A stretch of 64,000 nucleotides of DNA from positions 8,994,001 to 9,058,000 of the forward strand of contig CM020516.1 of NCBI GenBank assembly GCA_009823395.1, written 5' to 3'. Origin of the DNA: Thamnaconus septentrionalis (taxonomy: Eukaryota; Chordata; Actinopteri; Tetraodontiformes; Monacanthidae). Both the position numbers and the translations under genes were made by a program. Shown here piece by piece: positions 39,159-50,965 of this stretch; within the stretch, counting starts at the first letter, position 1; every line of letters starts with the position of its first letter. The notes beneath the pieces are model-generated. The model was not told the origin of the DNA and ran no database searches. It worked only from the letters and a program-made list of their open reading frames with translations.

Positions 39159-39650
39159 GCGTGATAATTTTCACGTTATAACGTGAAACTATCATGTTAT
39201 TGCATGATAATCTTCCCTTTATAATGTGAAACTATCACGTTTTTAAGGTTTTACTGAGGGGAGATTCTAAAATGCTTAACGTAAAAAGCTTAACTTAGCC
39301 GAATGAGCCAAATTTCTCCTTGCATAGCCAAATTTTGTTTGGACATCATGCCTACTTTCACCCCTTTATGGGATTTGTACACAGCTTACAGAGCTAGCTT
39401 CAACTAGATTTCTGGGACCCCCAAAATCCTTTGAATGGCTGTCCTATTGTGGGTTCCTTTTCAATCAACTCGAGTTGATTGGCTTCTGTAGTATGCTGCC
39501 CTGCGAGACAAAAACAGGGCTCAATATCACATTATAACGTGAAAATTATCACGAAATAACGTGACAGTTTCACATTTTTACGTGATAATTTCCACATTAT
39601 CACGTGAAAATTATCATGAAATAACATGATAATTTTCACGTTATAACGTG
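39159..39650. mobile_element. Foldback-like element with palindromic arms
   Basis: Two arms (39,159-39,245 and 39,525-39,650) are built from the same short words in opposite orientation. They include the perfect palindrome TTTCACGTTATAACGTGAAA and variants such as CACGATAAT, TCATGTTATT and CATGATAAT. The left arm read forward closely follows the right arm read in reverse. About 280 bases of unrelated sequence separate them. No coding frame is present. The arrangement fits a foldback or palindromic MITE; the family is unknown. Confidence 0.6.
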
Positions 39651-40490
39651 CTACTGAGCTCTGTTCTTTTTTCTAGGCTGTCAGCAATGTGCCTCCATAG
39701 CGCACAGACAGGGAAGTGCCTTGGACCAGTGCAATCAGAGGCCTTTAAGGAAGTAAATCAGCTTTGCCTGCTCAGCTCTAAAGAATTAAAGGTGTCTTAA
39801 TGAAGCGGAGGCTCTTTGAAACGCAACTCTTGAAATCAAGCCATGTGCTCTTTTTTTAAAACCTTTGTTAAAAAAAAATGAAAAAACCCCAAAAGCTCTG
39901 TATTCCAAAAGGGATTCCCCTGTTATGGCTCGCTGTTTGGGAAAATCCACCCATGGTTTGAATATTTCATGACATTGAGAGACAGAGCTCCATCCGCAGT
40001 CCTCTGAGCCTTATCGACGCGGAAACAAACGGGAACATTCGCAAAACCAGGGGCAAAAAGACTCGACAAAAGGTCGCAGAATTCCCCCTCAGTTTTCCCT
40101 AATTGCGGCGGCGGCAGGTGAGAGCGGAGGAGCTGATTCTCCTCTGCCAATAAACGGCAGAAATTTATGCGGTGGAAGGCGTGCGAGTGAATCCGTGCAC
40201 CAAAAAAAAGAAGAAGAAGGAAAAAACGCTCGCATTTATGAATTTATTCATACGTCCGTGGTTGACAGCAGGCGGTAAATAATCATTTGGCTGCTACATG
40301 CGTGGAAAGCAGATTGTCTGAGGGATAGATGGCCGCGCGAGGGATCCCTCAGCTGCCACCGTGTTTTTAATGGCAGGACAAATGAGGCGTGCGCCAGTTC
40401 TGACGTCTCGACTGGCGTTCAGCTGTTTGATAGATTTCTATTTGCTGCGTTTGTTTGGTTGTTTGGCTGCATTTGTTTCTGGGCGTATTT

Positions 40491-40514
40491 CTTTTTTTTT
40501 TTTTTTTTTTTTTT
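40491..40514. repeat. Poly(T) run
   Basis: About 23 T residues, followed by a TTG/TTC-rich stretch. Confidence 0.85.
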
Positions 40515-40967
40515 GTTGTTGTTCTTCTTCTTCCGGAGACGGTCGTGTCATTTCTCAGCATGTGCGGGCTAGCGTGTGTCTGCGTGTGTGTGTGCGTGGA
40601 ATCCAGCATACTACTGGCCTTCCCCTCCTTTTCTTTTTTCCTCCTTCTTTCCACATATTGACTTCTTTCATCACCTCAGATAAATGATGTTAAATAGAAG
40701 CAAATGGTGCAGTGAAATGTGCAAGAGTGATGGCCCCCCCCCGGGCCGTGAATAACCTGAGGGACCTTCACACTCGGTGGGTCTCTCTGCAGAATACACC
40801 CACACCAACCCCACCCACACACACACGCTCGCCCCCCACTTTGCAAAATACACAGTGGGTATGTAAATGGTAATGTGATCACACAACCCTGGCGAATTTA
40901 TGGCCCCGTGCACACGCACACAAATGTGTTTATGACCGTCAGCCGGGCCCTTTGCAAATTGATTTTA

Positions 40968-41112
40968 ACGGGGGCGCGGACCCGGCTTCTCGCCCCGCTC
41001 CCTCACCAATTATCTGCGGCCGCGCCGGTGGCTGCTCTCCGGCTGGAGGTCCGCAGACGGACCTTCCCCGTCCAGCCCCGGCAGAGGGCCTCCCGAACCC
41101 GCGTGCCGCCTG
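40968..41112. promoter_or_regulatory. Small CpG-dense patch
   Basis: About 145 bases are GC-rich with many CpG and a NotI-like GCGGCCGC word, in an otherwise AT-richer region. On the minus strand it is open and ends at a donor-like ATTG|GTGAGG, so an exon is possible. There is no homology I recognise. Confidence 0.35.
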
Positions 41113-41605
41113 CACTTATTCTGCACAAGACAAATGGGTTCACACAAACTGGTCATTATGTCCAGAAATGTTTGGATTTTGACAACATTTTTTTTTTTGT
41201 TTCATCCTCCTCCTCTCCTCCCAATGACCATGTCCCAATTTTTGGACATTTCTTTTGTTTCTGTAGCAGCAGACGAGCTTGGTTGCCATTTCTGATTCTA
41301 TAGCCCCCTTTTCTCTGGTGGCTTTTGCTTCAGGTGTTGTGGTCAGTTTATGTTTGGCTTGCTCAACTTGTTTCCCAGGCCATTTTTTTTCCATTTCGAG
41401 CTTAGCCAACCCCGAAGCAAAAGTTTATCCATACTGTATTTTTAATGTTGGGAAAAAAAACTCCTTTGTCTTTTTGTTAAAGCGCTTCAGTGTCAACACT
41501 CCTTTAAAATTGGAGGAAAGGACATCCAGTTCATCTTATATGCTTTCCATAACAAATCAGATTGGTCCTACTACTAATATGTCTGTAACAGAACATTCTC
41601 AACTC

Positions 41606-41606
41606 T

Positions 41607-41637
<31 letters not shown>
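41606..41637. repeat. (CAG)n trinucleotide repeat
   Basis: About ten CAG units. The plus-strand frame reads alanine, but no splice or homology support makes it coding. Confidence 0.9.
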
Positions 41638-41638
<1 letters not shown>

Positions 41639-43211
41639 CTTGAAGAATTCATCGCAAGACATCACCAAAACAAGGTGAAGAGAAAATGTTCAATGAGGAG
41701 AAACAAACTATCCTCCCGCTGAAGAGAGGGACTCCTCTGCCTCCGCCAGTCGACCATGTGGTTGAAATTACGCTGCGACCACATGGGACGTTCACCTGCC
41801 ACGCTCGGTGTAGCCGCCGCTCCGGCTCACTCCATCTCCATTAGAGAGCCGGCGACTGATAATGTAATTGGCCGTCGTATGGGCAGATGGTGCTTTTACT
41901 GCATGTTTATCATGTCAAACTGCACTTAAAGCGGGCTCTTCATTTGCAAAACCTCCAGGAGTGCGCCCCGCATTATTAGCTTGAAGCCGCCGCGATGATA
42001 CGGAAATGATGTGGTTTTATTATCTTGGAGCTGAGAGTGAATAAAGCGGGCAGCATGTCGGCGGAGTGGTTTGAACGTGTGGCCCGTGGATGAGGAGCAG
42101 GAGAACAATGAAAAGCCAAAAAGAAACATATCATAAATGGTCAATGTTTGACCTTATATCTAAAAGTGAAATCTTAAAATATACATTTTGACTGGTTTTG
42201 CTAGTTGGGATGAGCCACTGGCCAAATTGTGGCTGAGCTCTGGCACTACCTGGTTGCCTGCGCCAGAATCATTAATCATTTACTGCGAAGTATCATCGCT
42301 GGGCGGACAGGTTGTGTACTGTAATTCCTGTCATTACCATAATAACACTGGGATAATGCACTGTATAATGTGATGGATCCACCGGCTTGATGCTTTATTC
42401 GGAGGCTCATCAGTCAAATCAGTTTCCAGTCGATTAGCTATTTCGTTTTCTTTCTTTCTTTTTTTTTTAATCCCTTCAGCCTGCGCGAGTTCTTATTCAA
42501 GCTGACAAACTGATTATGAGCTCATCTTCCTTCCTCACGCTGTCGGCCTGATTGCCTCTGCCACCGGGTTTATGTCTGCAGCTGACATTGTTTGTCGTTT
42601 CGCCGGTTCGCAAGTGGCTGAATAGATTTTTGCCGAAACTGTGTGAAAAGCTTGGCCGTGGCCCATGAAAAATGCGAGTAATGTGCTTTTTCTTTCTTTT
42701 CTTTTTTTCCGAATGCTCTGCTGGCCTTGGCAGGGGCGCCCACTTGTTGGCTGCAGGACCTTCCGAACGTATGGCAGGCAGAGTGCGAAGTGCCACTGCA
42801 GGTGGGCGCGCGCTCCATTAATAGGGTTTTAATCAAAGCCGGCGCTCCTTTGAGTGAGTCGGAGGCTCCCCGTCAAAAGGCGTCGGGCTGCAGTGGCAGC
42901 AAGTTGACTCTATTTCACCTGCAGTGGAACAAAACCTAAATGAGTATCAGCGGAAACACCTGTGCTCTCCCGGCTCTTCCTTGCCAACATGGCAGCTGTG
43001 AAAAATGTCTATTGAGAGGCTTCTGGAAGCGCCGTCTGCCCGGGTGACTAAAATGAAAGAGCATCACCAGCGGACATGGCAACGGGTATAAAAACACCCT
43101 GTGGATTGTCATAATTAAATGACACATTTTGTTATGTCTGCACAGAGTCTGCCTGTTTCAGAAGAGAAAGTAAACTCTTCACCCCAGATGTAAACGATGG
43201 TGATCCTGTTG

Positions 43212-43745
43212 CAGAGGTGGAAAGTAACAACATGCCATTACTTTGTTACTGTACTTAAATAGTCCTGGTACTAGTACTGGTGTGAGTAGTGGTACTGAGA
43301 TCATCTAATCAAGCACAGCACCCTCAGGTGGTGGGTCAAATGCAAACTTTAACTTTAAATAGATTTTCTGATTTTCTGTTATATGTACTTTGCTCATTCC
43401 TTTTCTGATGACTTTTTTACTTTGACTCCCTCCATTTGTACCTCAATATCTTTACTTTCTACTAAGGAACAATTTAGTGTTTAAAAGATACAAATTCTGT
43501 TAAAAGTAACTCACATATCATTCTAGTTGTTGTGTTGAAGTGAATCTACTTGGATTATGCTGTGGTGTAGTTCAATATAAAAGTGGATCGTAGTTTAGAG
43601 GGGATTTCTTTATAGAACCTTGGCTGTTAAGTAAATGAGTCGAATCAGTACTTTTACTTTTAGCAGATCATAATTATTTTTTTTTTTTACACAAGAATTC
43701 ATACTTTTACTAAAGTACAGAATACTTTTACCTCCTCCACCCCCG
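43212..43745. mobile_element. Non-autonomous hAT-type element common in fish
   Basis: The left end CAGAGGTGGAAAGTAAC and the right end, in reverse CGGGGGTGGAGGAGGTAAAA, are imperfect inverted repeats. Subterminal words such as TACTTTTACT and AAGTACAG are repeated inside. This design (CAGAGGTGGAAAGTA...TCCACC) is seen in many teleost genomes as a short hAT-derived element. There is no transposase. Clear 8-bp target duplications were not found, so the ends have diverged. Confidence 0.65.
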
Positions 43746-44594
43746 TTCATAACAAAGAAAACGGGTCTCACCAGCAACATGCGCACTTAAAACACCCTGC
43801 AAGTGCAAAAACAAGGGGGCGACGGAGCAACAGGTGAAACAGCAAAAGTTGTTTTCCAGAAAAACGCAGCGGAACAAAAGAGAAACGGATGAATGAAACG
43901 ATGCCTTTTATTTGTACAAAACAAGTAACCTTTGTGGTGGCATTCAGCGTGTCTTCTGTAAACGGCCGGGACAATTTGAGTGCTTTGACAGGTACTAATT
44001 AAAGGCTCCGGGTCAAAATGAGTCCAGACGCTGCTCCTGTCATCTCTCTTCAGAAAAAAAGAAAAGAGAATAAAAAGCTACACTGAAAGTTACTCTGAAC
44101 AGCCAATATCCAGGCAGCAATTACTTGGTCGCGGCAAAAAAAAAAAAAAAGGTCAGATCTTTAAGCTCGTTAACAGCCGCGCGGCCATTGCAGTTAATTG
44201 CTGTAACAAGCAGCCGGTTCAGACTCGACACCGGGCGGAAAACCCCCGGTGCGAGGTTACAGCTCTCACCTGTGTTAACAACACACTCAACGTGGCGGTA
44301 ACAAGGAATCCGCTGAGCTCAAGCAAATAAAGTAGAGAAAGTTAACGAGCCAGTGAAACGTAATATGGCAAGGAAGCGTTAATTGCGAATGAGGACGTTG
44401 TTTCTGACACTCCAGGTCTCCCCCGGATATTTTTGAAGGGTTTTTTTGTTGGCTAATTTATACACACAAGGCTTTAATAATTGCGACGCACAGCTAATAG
44501 AGGGAAGTCACTAAAGTGAGCTAAGCTGTAAATACTACAAAGGCAAACATGTATCTGAAGGTTCCTGCTTTGAATGATTGGGCTCTACAAGACT

Positions 44595-44639
44595 GAAATA
44601 AATAAATAAATAAACAAATAAATAAATAAATAAATAAAT
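44595..44639. repeat. (AAAT)n microsatellite
   Basis: About eleven AAAT units with one C interruption. Confidence 0.93.
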
Positions 44640-46285
44640 CTGTTCTGATTCGCTTGAGGGCCAAAAAGCCGGGGCGGCAATCACATCATTAAACGGCCTC
44701 CCGAGGATGTAAGAGTTCGACAAATCAAGTGCTGCTTTGGAGCCGGCGTGTCTGTGTGTGTGTGTCTGTTTGTCTCTGTGTGAAACTTCATCAGCATCTC
44801 GTCTCTCGTCAGGTTTTTCAGGTCAGCGGAGCCGTAACTCGTCCCCGTCTGTCACTCAGATAGCAGAGAACAACAGAAACCCCCCCGCCTCTGCTTCTAC
44901 CCTTCACTCCTCCTCGACCAGAAGTGACAAGCACCCCGTGCAAAAAAGTTTCATGTTAAAATTAGAAAATTGCAACAGCGTTTAAAATAGGCTCCGAGTG
45001 TCTTGGCGCGACGCTCCGACTTTAGACCTGCGATCACAAATGTTCTTTTTTTTTTTGCACTGCGGGGAGGCGGGGGTGGGTGGGCGAGGCGGAGGAGGAA
45101 GTGACGCCTTTTCTTCAAAACGAAAATCGCACAAATCGCACTCCTTCCCCTGACTCGCAGTGCTCGACCGAGAACGCTCCCTTTCAGAGGCCTTCTCTGC
45201 CGCTAACGCCGCGGAACGATTCGCAGCCATTAGGATGCATGGCGGCGCTCACACCTACAGCTAATGCATTCAGCTATTTTTCCACTGCAATGCAGTCAGA
45301 CGGCATGTCCCCGCAATCCACAATCATGTACTGTGAGCGCGTTCGCCTGCGTTCGAGCTAACACGTGCACGTGCAGAAATAGCTTCTTTTTTTTTTGCAC
45401 AATGACATGGTCTCCCAGATCAATATTTTGCCAGGAGTCTGAAAGTGCAAACAAAGTGTTGATTTCTCGAAAGCAAGTGTTTCTCCTCGGGGTTCCCTGT
45501 AGACTCTCATTATCTCTTGGGGTAAAATAATCAATTGCACACAGATGGTTTCCAAAGCGCCAAAGCATTCCTGCGGTACGTCACTGGAGGAGAGGAGCGG
45601 GGAGAGAAGTCGACACAATGAAGCGTTGCCGTCGCTATTACGTTGGCCTTGAGAGAACGCCACGTTTAGAGGAGATATCGCTCACCTCTCACAAGTTTTA
45701 CACGATTTTATGCTGGGACAGAAAATTGAGATTTGGAAGCATTTCGAATGAATTTGTTTACAGCGCACAACTGTGACATTGGCAGGTGATCACAAAAGTC
45801 TTAGACCGGAAAAAGACAACAACAAATACATGAGGCAAAGGTCACAACTTGGACGCCAGTTCTGGTTTCACTGCAGACAAAAAAAAGAAGAAGAAATCTG
45901 GCTGCAGATCATTCATCGGAAGTATTTTTATCACTTGACAGCGTCAAACGGATGAAAACAACACATTTTGATTAATGGCGGCCTGTTGTGAATCCCACAG
46001 CAGCTCTCATACAAAAGACAAGGAAGTCAACTTTTCAATAAACACTTTGCAAAGTGATGAATCCGGGATTTGCTCCCAAACTGAAGAGGCTTAGCAAATT
46101 TGTCCTGAACGCCGGCGGTTACACGCGAAATCACAAGACAAAGATATTCGATATCCGGATAAAATCTTTGTGCTGAGAGTGTCGATGCCAAAAGCCGTCA
46201 ATGCCAGCAAGAGGAATCTTTTCACGGCCCAAAAAAAAAAGTGCATCTATGATCATGATATCTGAGGCAGCATGTCCAAAACCAC

Positions 46286-46309
46286 ACACACACACACACA
46301 CCCACACAC
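46286..46309. repeat. Short (CA)n microsatellite
   Basis: About ten CA units with one interruption. Confidence 0.85.
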
Positions 46310-48816
46310 GGATCGCGGTGGATAATCAGCGTAGCTTCACTCCCGGGAGCAGTGAGGCAAGTGCTGCTGAAAAGGTTAAGTGTGTTTGTTTATATACTTC
46401 CTTTGACAGTGGCATTAGCAGAGGCGGAGTTATTTCTCCGCCGCATCCGCTCGGTAAATCTGTTGCCGAGGTTGACCTTTGCATTATGACTTTAAATCCT
46501 TTCCCATCTTCAAAGTCACGCATTGATCAGCGGGACGCTCCGAACTCAGCGCCTGCGGTGCCTTTCATTGACCTGCCGGTTTCAGTATGAACACTTTCTC
46601 TTATGTATCCATCTGGTAAAGAGCCCATAGAAAGTGTTTGGAGGAGGACTTGGGGGGGTGGCAGGTGCAGAGCAGGGAAGGCGTCACATTCAAGCGGACC
46701 TCGGATGTTACTGTGCGAAACAAGCTGTGCGTCACTGCCTCAAGGCTAACAGAAGCCCTTGCCAAAGTTGGCCGAGACTGAGGATAAAAACGGCGCCGTT
46801 TGCAACAGAACCCCTTCAGCGCTGTTGTTGGAATTCAGAGGTCCCATTTCAGTCATGAACGTTTTCACTTGTGAGTCAAAAATTGACGCGTCTGTTGTCG
46901 TGGTTGGCAAAGTTAGCGCACGTCTGCACACGGCCGCAGGCTACAAGATCATGGACATGTTTAAAAGCAGAAGGTCGATTTGTGTCAAGGAAGATATTGC
47001 ACAAAAGAATAACTCAGTGCTTAATCTAAGGTGCAATGCCCACAGCAAATGCCCACTGTTGATGGAGGGCGGGGCTTCCAAACTCGCTTCTGGGTTCTCC
47101 AAGTTCCCTCAACTTTCTGAGCTGAAATCCAACCTACATGGGGCGTTACAACTCAGAGTAGCCACAGTTCTTCCTGGTTGTCTTTTCTGTTTTTTCAGAG
47201 CCGTCACCTCTGCAAAAGAAGCTGATTAGTTGTAGAATCCGTTGAATTTCATTGGAGGCTGGCTAGATTCTTCCGCAAGATTTCGGACATGAATTCTCAT
47301 CCGTTTACCAGGCAAAGTCAAAACAAATTAAGATTTTATAAACTCATTTTTGCTAATTATCTGCAATCTTCAGTAACTGACACATAGACTTGTGTTATTT
47401 CAATTGGATGAATGAATGGATACGAATTCGCACAATAGCCGCTGTTACTACTGGGCGACACATTGTTTGTGTTTTTCAGCGGCGCCTCATTCAGGGCATA
47501 ACGCATCTTATTTACATACAGAAATGGAACATCCCAGACATAATCAAAACGCTATCGCACATTCAAATTATCTACCACTGTGCAGTGCACAAGCATCATG
47601 CACAAATCCAATCTGCATAACATTAATATTTATAGTCATTTTCATGTCATGTCCCACATTCAAACCTGACCGTAAATGCACTTGAGTTTTATAATCTTGC
47701 CGGAAGACCTGGCCTTTTGTAATAGGAGGCAACTATAATCCCATATCATGTGTGTTGGATTAGCTTTGGACTGGTTTTATTTTGTCAAGGGATTTCATGT
47801 CATTCCTGGAGAAGAATTTTTTTTTTTTTCAGAAATATAAATGAAAAGACCGCAGTGATGCCTGGTTTTAATAATGAGAAGAGAGGCCATGTTAAAAACC
47901 TTAAACAAGAGCAGAATAAACAGTTACCTTCAAAAACACACCTATGTGTGTGCTAACAGCTCTTAGTCTTAGTCTGCTCGGTGAAAAATAGATTTCTGTC
48001 TCTGTTCAAACTAAGAAGTACTCTGTCTAATGGTGTGATAAAGCAAACGTCACACAAAAGGATTTTTGGCTGACTTTCAAGAAAGGAGAAGTGTGTCTGC
48101 AGCAGCACAAAACACACAGGCAAAGGTTCCTGCACAGACAGCTGCGAGCGTGAAACATCCGGATGGCGATCGGAGGCGGCGACGCGTTAGTACTTCCTGT
48201 TGAAAGAATTTTTATGCGTCCTGATCATTTTGATCTAATTTGTTTCATTTGCTTGATCAGATTTAAAACTGAGCCTTTGGTGCGGTGCTTCTGAATGACT
48301 GAACACGAGGGTGAATCCAAGGCCAGCGCATGCAAATAGGGGTTGCGCGTTACATATTTGTCGTGCTGTGGTACCAAAGCAAATGTCAGGAGGCTCTGGT
48401 GAAAGTTCAGAACCCTGACATTCGGTCCACACAGGCTCCCTGGTTGCATGGTTGCATCACTTCCTGTTATTCAATCCCTCACACTAAGATTTAAGGTCCT
48501 GTTTCCAGATCTACGATTATCCATCACACAGGCAATATGTCACTGTTGATTTCACACTAAGTTGGCCTCATACATGGACGAGCAATGAACCAGAATTTTT
48601 TTTTTTTTTTGCAAGTTATATAAGACGTCCTTCGGAGGTCCAAATTCTGACTGATGCAGTACGTGACCCGCACCGGAGTTCCTTCTGAATTTAGTGCACG
48701 CTCCCTCTCCTCCTCATCACCGCTTGTCTGTATTCATCAGTCCCGGCGGCCCTTCACTCAGCGAACGCCCTGCTGCTCTTCCATCATCAGTATCGGGGCT
48801 CCTCAAGTGGATGCAC

Positions 48817-48836
48817 CCTGCTGCTGCTGCTGCTGC
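48817..48836. repeat. (CTG)n trinucleotide repeat
   Basis: Six CTG triplets, with no coding support in either direction. Confidence 0.8.
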
Positions 48837-50739
48837 GACTCAGGTCAGACACCATGCAGTCAAAAACCTCAGAGTAGAGGGGAAGTGTCAAGACTGAAAC
48901 CTGATGCACTAATTGACTGTCTTCCTTCTTATTGAAATGGCCAAGTGTTAGAAGTGTTGAAAAATGGGTGAAAGAAGGTTGAAAAAAGGTTGAAGGATGG
49001 TTCAAGAATGAATTTACCTTATGTGTGCCCCCACGAATGCAAAGGTGAAAATGTGAACTAGATGGATAAATGCAGCAATTCTGCTTGTAGCATTGAGGGT
49101 TAACCACTTGTCTGCGCATTGGAATTTCCACCCGTGCAATTTCTGCTCGGCTAATTTTCCTGCCGCCTCGTCGTTTAAAATTGCTGCCGCTCACTGATTG
49201 ATGGCGCCCGTCAAACACAGGTCAGGATACACGGGCTGATGAAGTCACTGATTACAGCTGGCAAGAGAACCCCATCATGCAAAAAAACATTGAAAAAAAA
49301 AAGAAAGGGAATAAATAAAAATTGCAGCCACATTTAATATGCATGTAAAATCCTACAGTTCACTCTCAGACTGGTAACAGGGGCAGTGTGTAAGTACAGC
49401 TGTGTCCCAAAATAGTGAAGTCTGGACCTGAAAGGAAGGAAAAGATAGAAACTGGAACTACATTCAGAATGAACAGAATAAAAGTTTATCATTGGTAATA
49501 ATGACATATAACCTTTTTTTTTTTTTTTTAAATGTATTTATTAGTTTTCAAACAAAACTGAACTCTAATGTTAGTAGTCTTTCCAAAATACATATAGGTT
49601 TTGCCTTGATCCATTTGGAGGATGCTCATATATTTTCCATACCAAGTAAATGTTGTCAAAGGCATAAATGCCAGACAAAAAGGTCAGCGGCATTATGAGC
49701 ATTTTAAGGAACCAACCCCAGGTCAATCAGGGCGAAGCGGGAGAGTTGTCAAGGTGATTAAGCTCACAGCAGAAGTGCAAGTCGGCACCAGGCTGGGAGT
49801 CTTACTGTTATATTTGACAGATGTCTGGACTCTCAGCAGGCTTGGCCTTCTGTCTATTCAACCCCATGCAGAAGAGTTTTTGGAACTGCTTCAAATGGTC
49901 CTCAGAGCCTGATGGTGATAATAAGCAATGATAATACTAATGAAATGGAGGAATGAAGTTATAGGGTTGTATATTTTTACTTGTGCCTGAGAATCACTGC
50001 AGATTGTCTTTTTTAATAATACCATTTTGGTTGAAATGGGAACCAGTTTTTGCTATGATGGCTTGTGCTGCCAGCAGTTTGTGCACTATATTTGTAATGT
50101 TAAAGTGACTGTGAGTATCAGTGTCATGAGTCCTCTGACGGCCTGCTAAGAGACAGCTGTTCCTGTGATGTGACTATGATCGGTGCCCGAGCGGAGATGA
50201 TTTACCGCAGCCAGGACGCTCTTCCAGCGGGTGAAACTGTAGCGGGTGAAAGGGACGAGCGATTCCATTTCCGCGCCGTATTTTACACATCCATTTTAAT
50301 AACGAGTCCCACGCCGCAGTTGGCTTTTTATTGCAGAGGAGTAAAATGACTGTGAAAGGCCATATGAAATAAATAAATTGCAGTTACGAACCATTCGAGT
50401 CTCTTTCGGCCTTCGGCAGCGACATTAACTAACTCTTTTCAGGTTATTAATTTGCACGCCTCATAACGCGGCAGCGTGAATGATAACAATACATTTATTT
50501 GGGATTAGATAACAGCTGATGGTGTTTCAAGGTCAGATTGACACAGCTAGTTTCTCCTTCCCAACGTGCAAGCAAAGATCTCACGAGCGCTGGTGTCACG
50601 AGACTCACAATTCCACAATATTCCACTTCTATACCTATATTTTGCTTGATTTATGAGTAACACTCATCAATCCAGCTGTCATAGGGCGAAGGCAGGATGA
50701 CACCCTGGACAAGTCGAAAGCTTAACAAACTGACCCCAA

Positions 50740-50965
50740 ATACATTAATAAAGGTGCGCAATAAAATAAGAATTATTTGCTTTTCCTACCTTAATAACGG
50801 TTCTCACACAATCACAATCAGGATCTTGCTCCTAGTTAGCTGCCATCTTGCGCCGCCATTTCTTAATGAAGCACTCCTGACAGTGAGCTGAATATGAAAC
50901 GCACTGTCAGGCGGGCTTCCTTAAATACCGGCCTTCTTAAAAATTTCACACACTCGACCTTGAAC
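50740..50965. repeat. Dispersed repeat, copy B (related to 4,840-5,075)
   Basis: It carries the same ordered words as copy A, including CATTAATAAA, GCTTTTCCTACC, GATCTTGCTC, TAGTTAGCTGCCATC and GGGCTTCCTTAAATAC, in the same orientation. The middle differs by insertions. It is non-coding and the family is unknown. Confidence 0.7.

Noticed and set aside
41279..41722. 147-residue frame with an alanine run
   Set aside because: The alanine run is a CAG microsatellite, no homology is recognised, and the flanking sequence shows no convincing exon structure.
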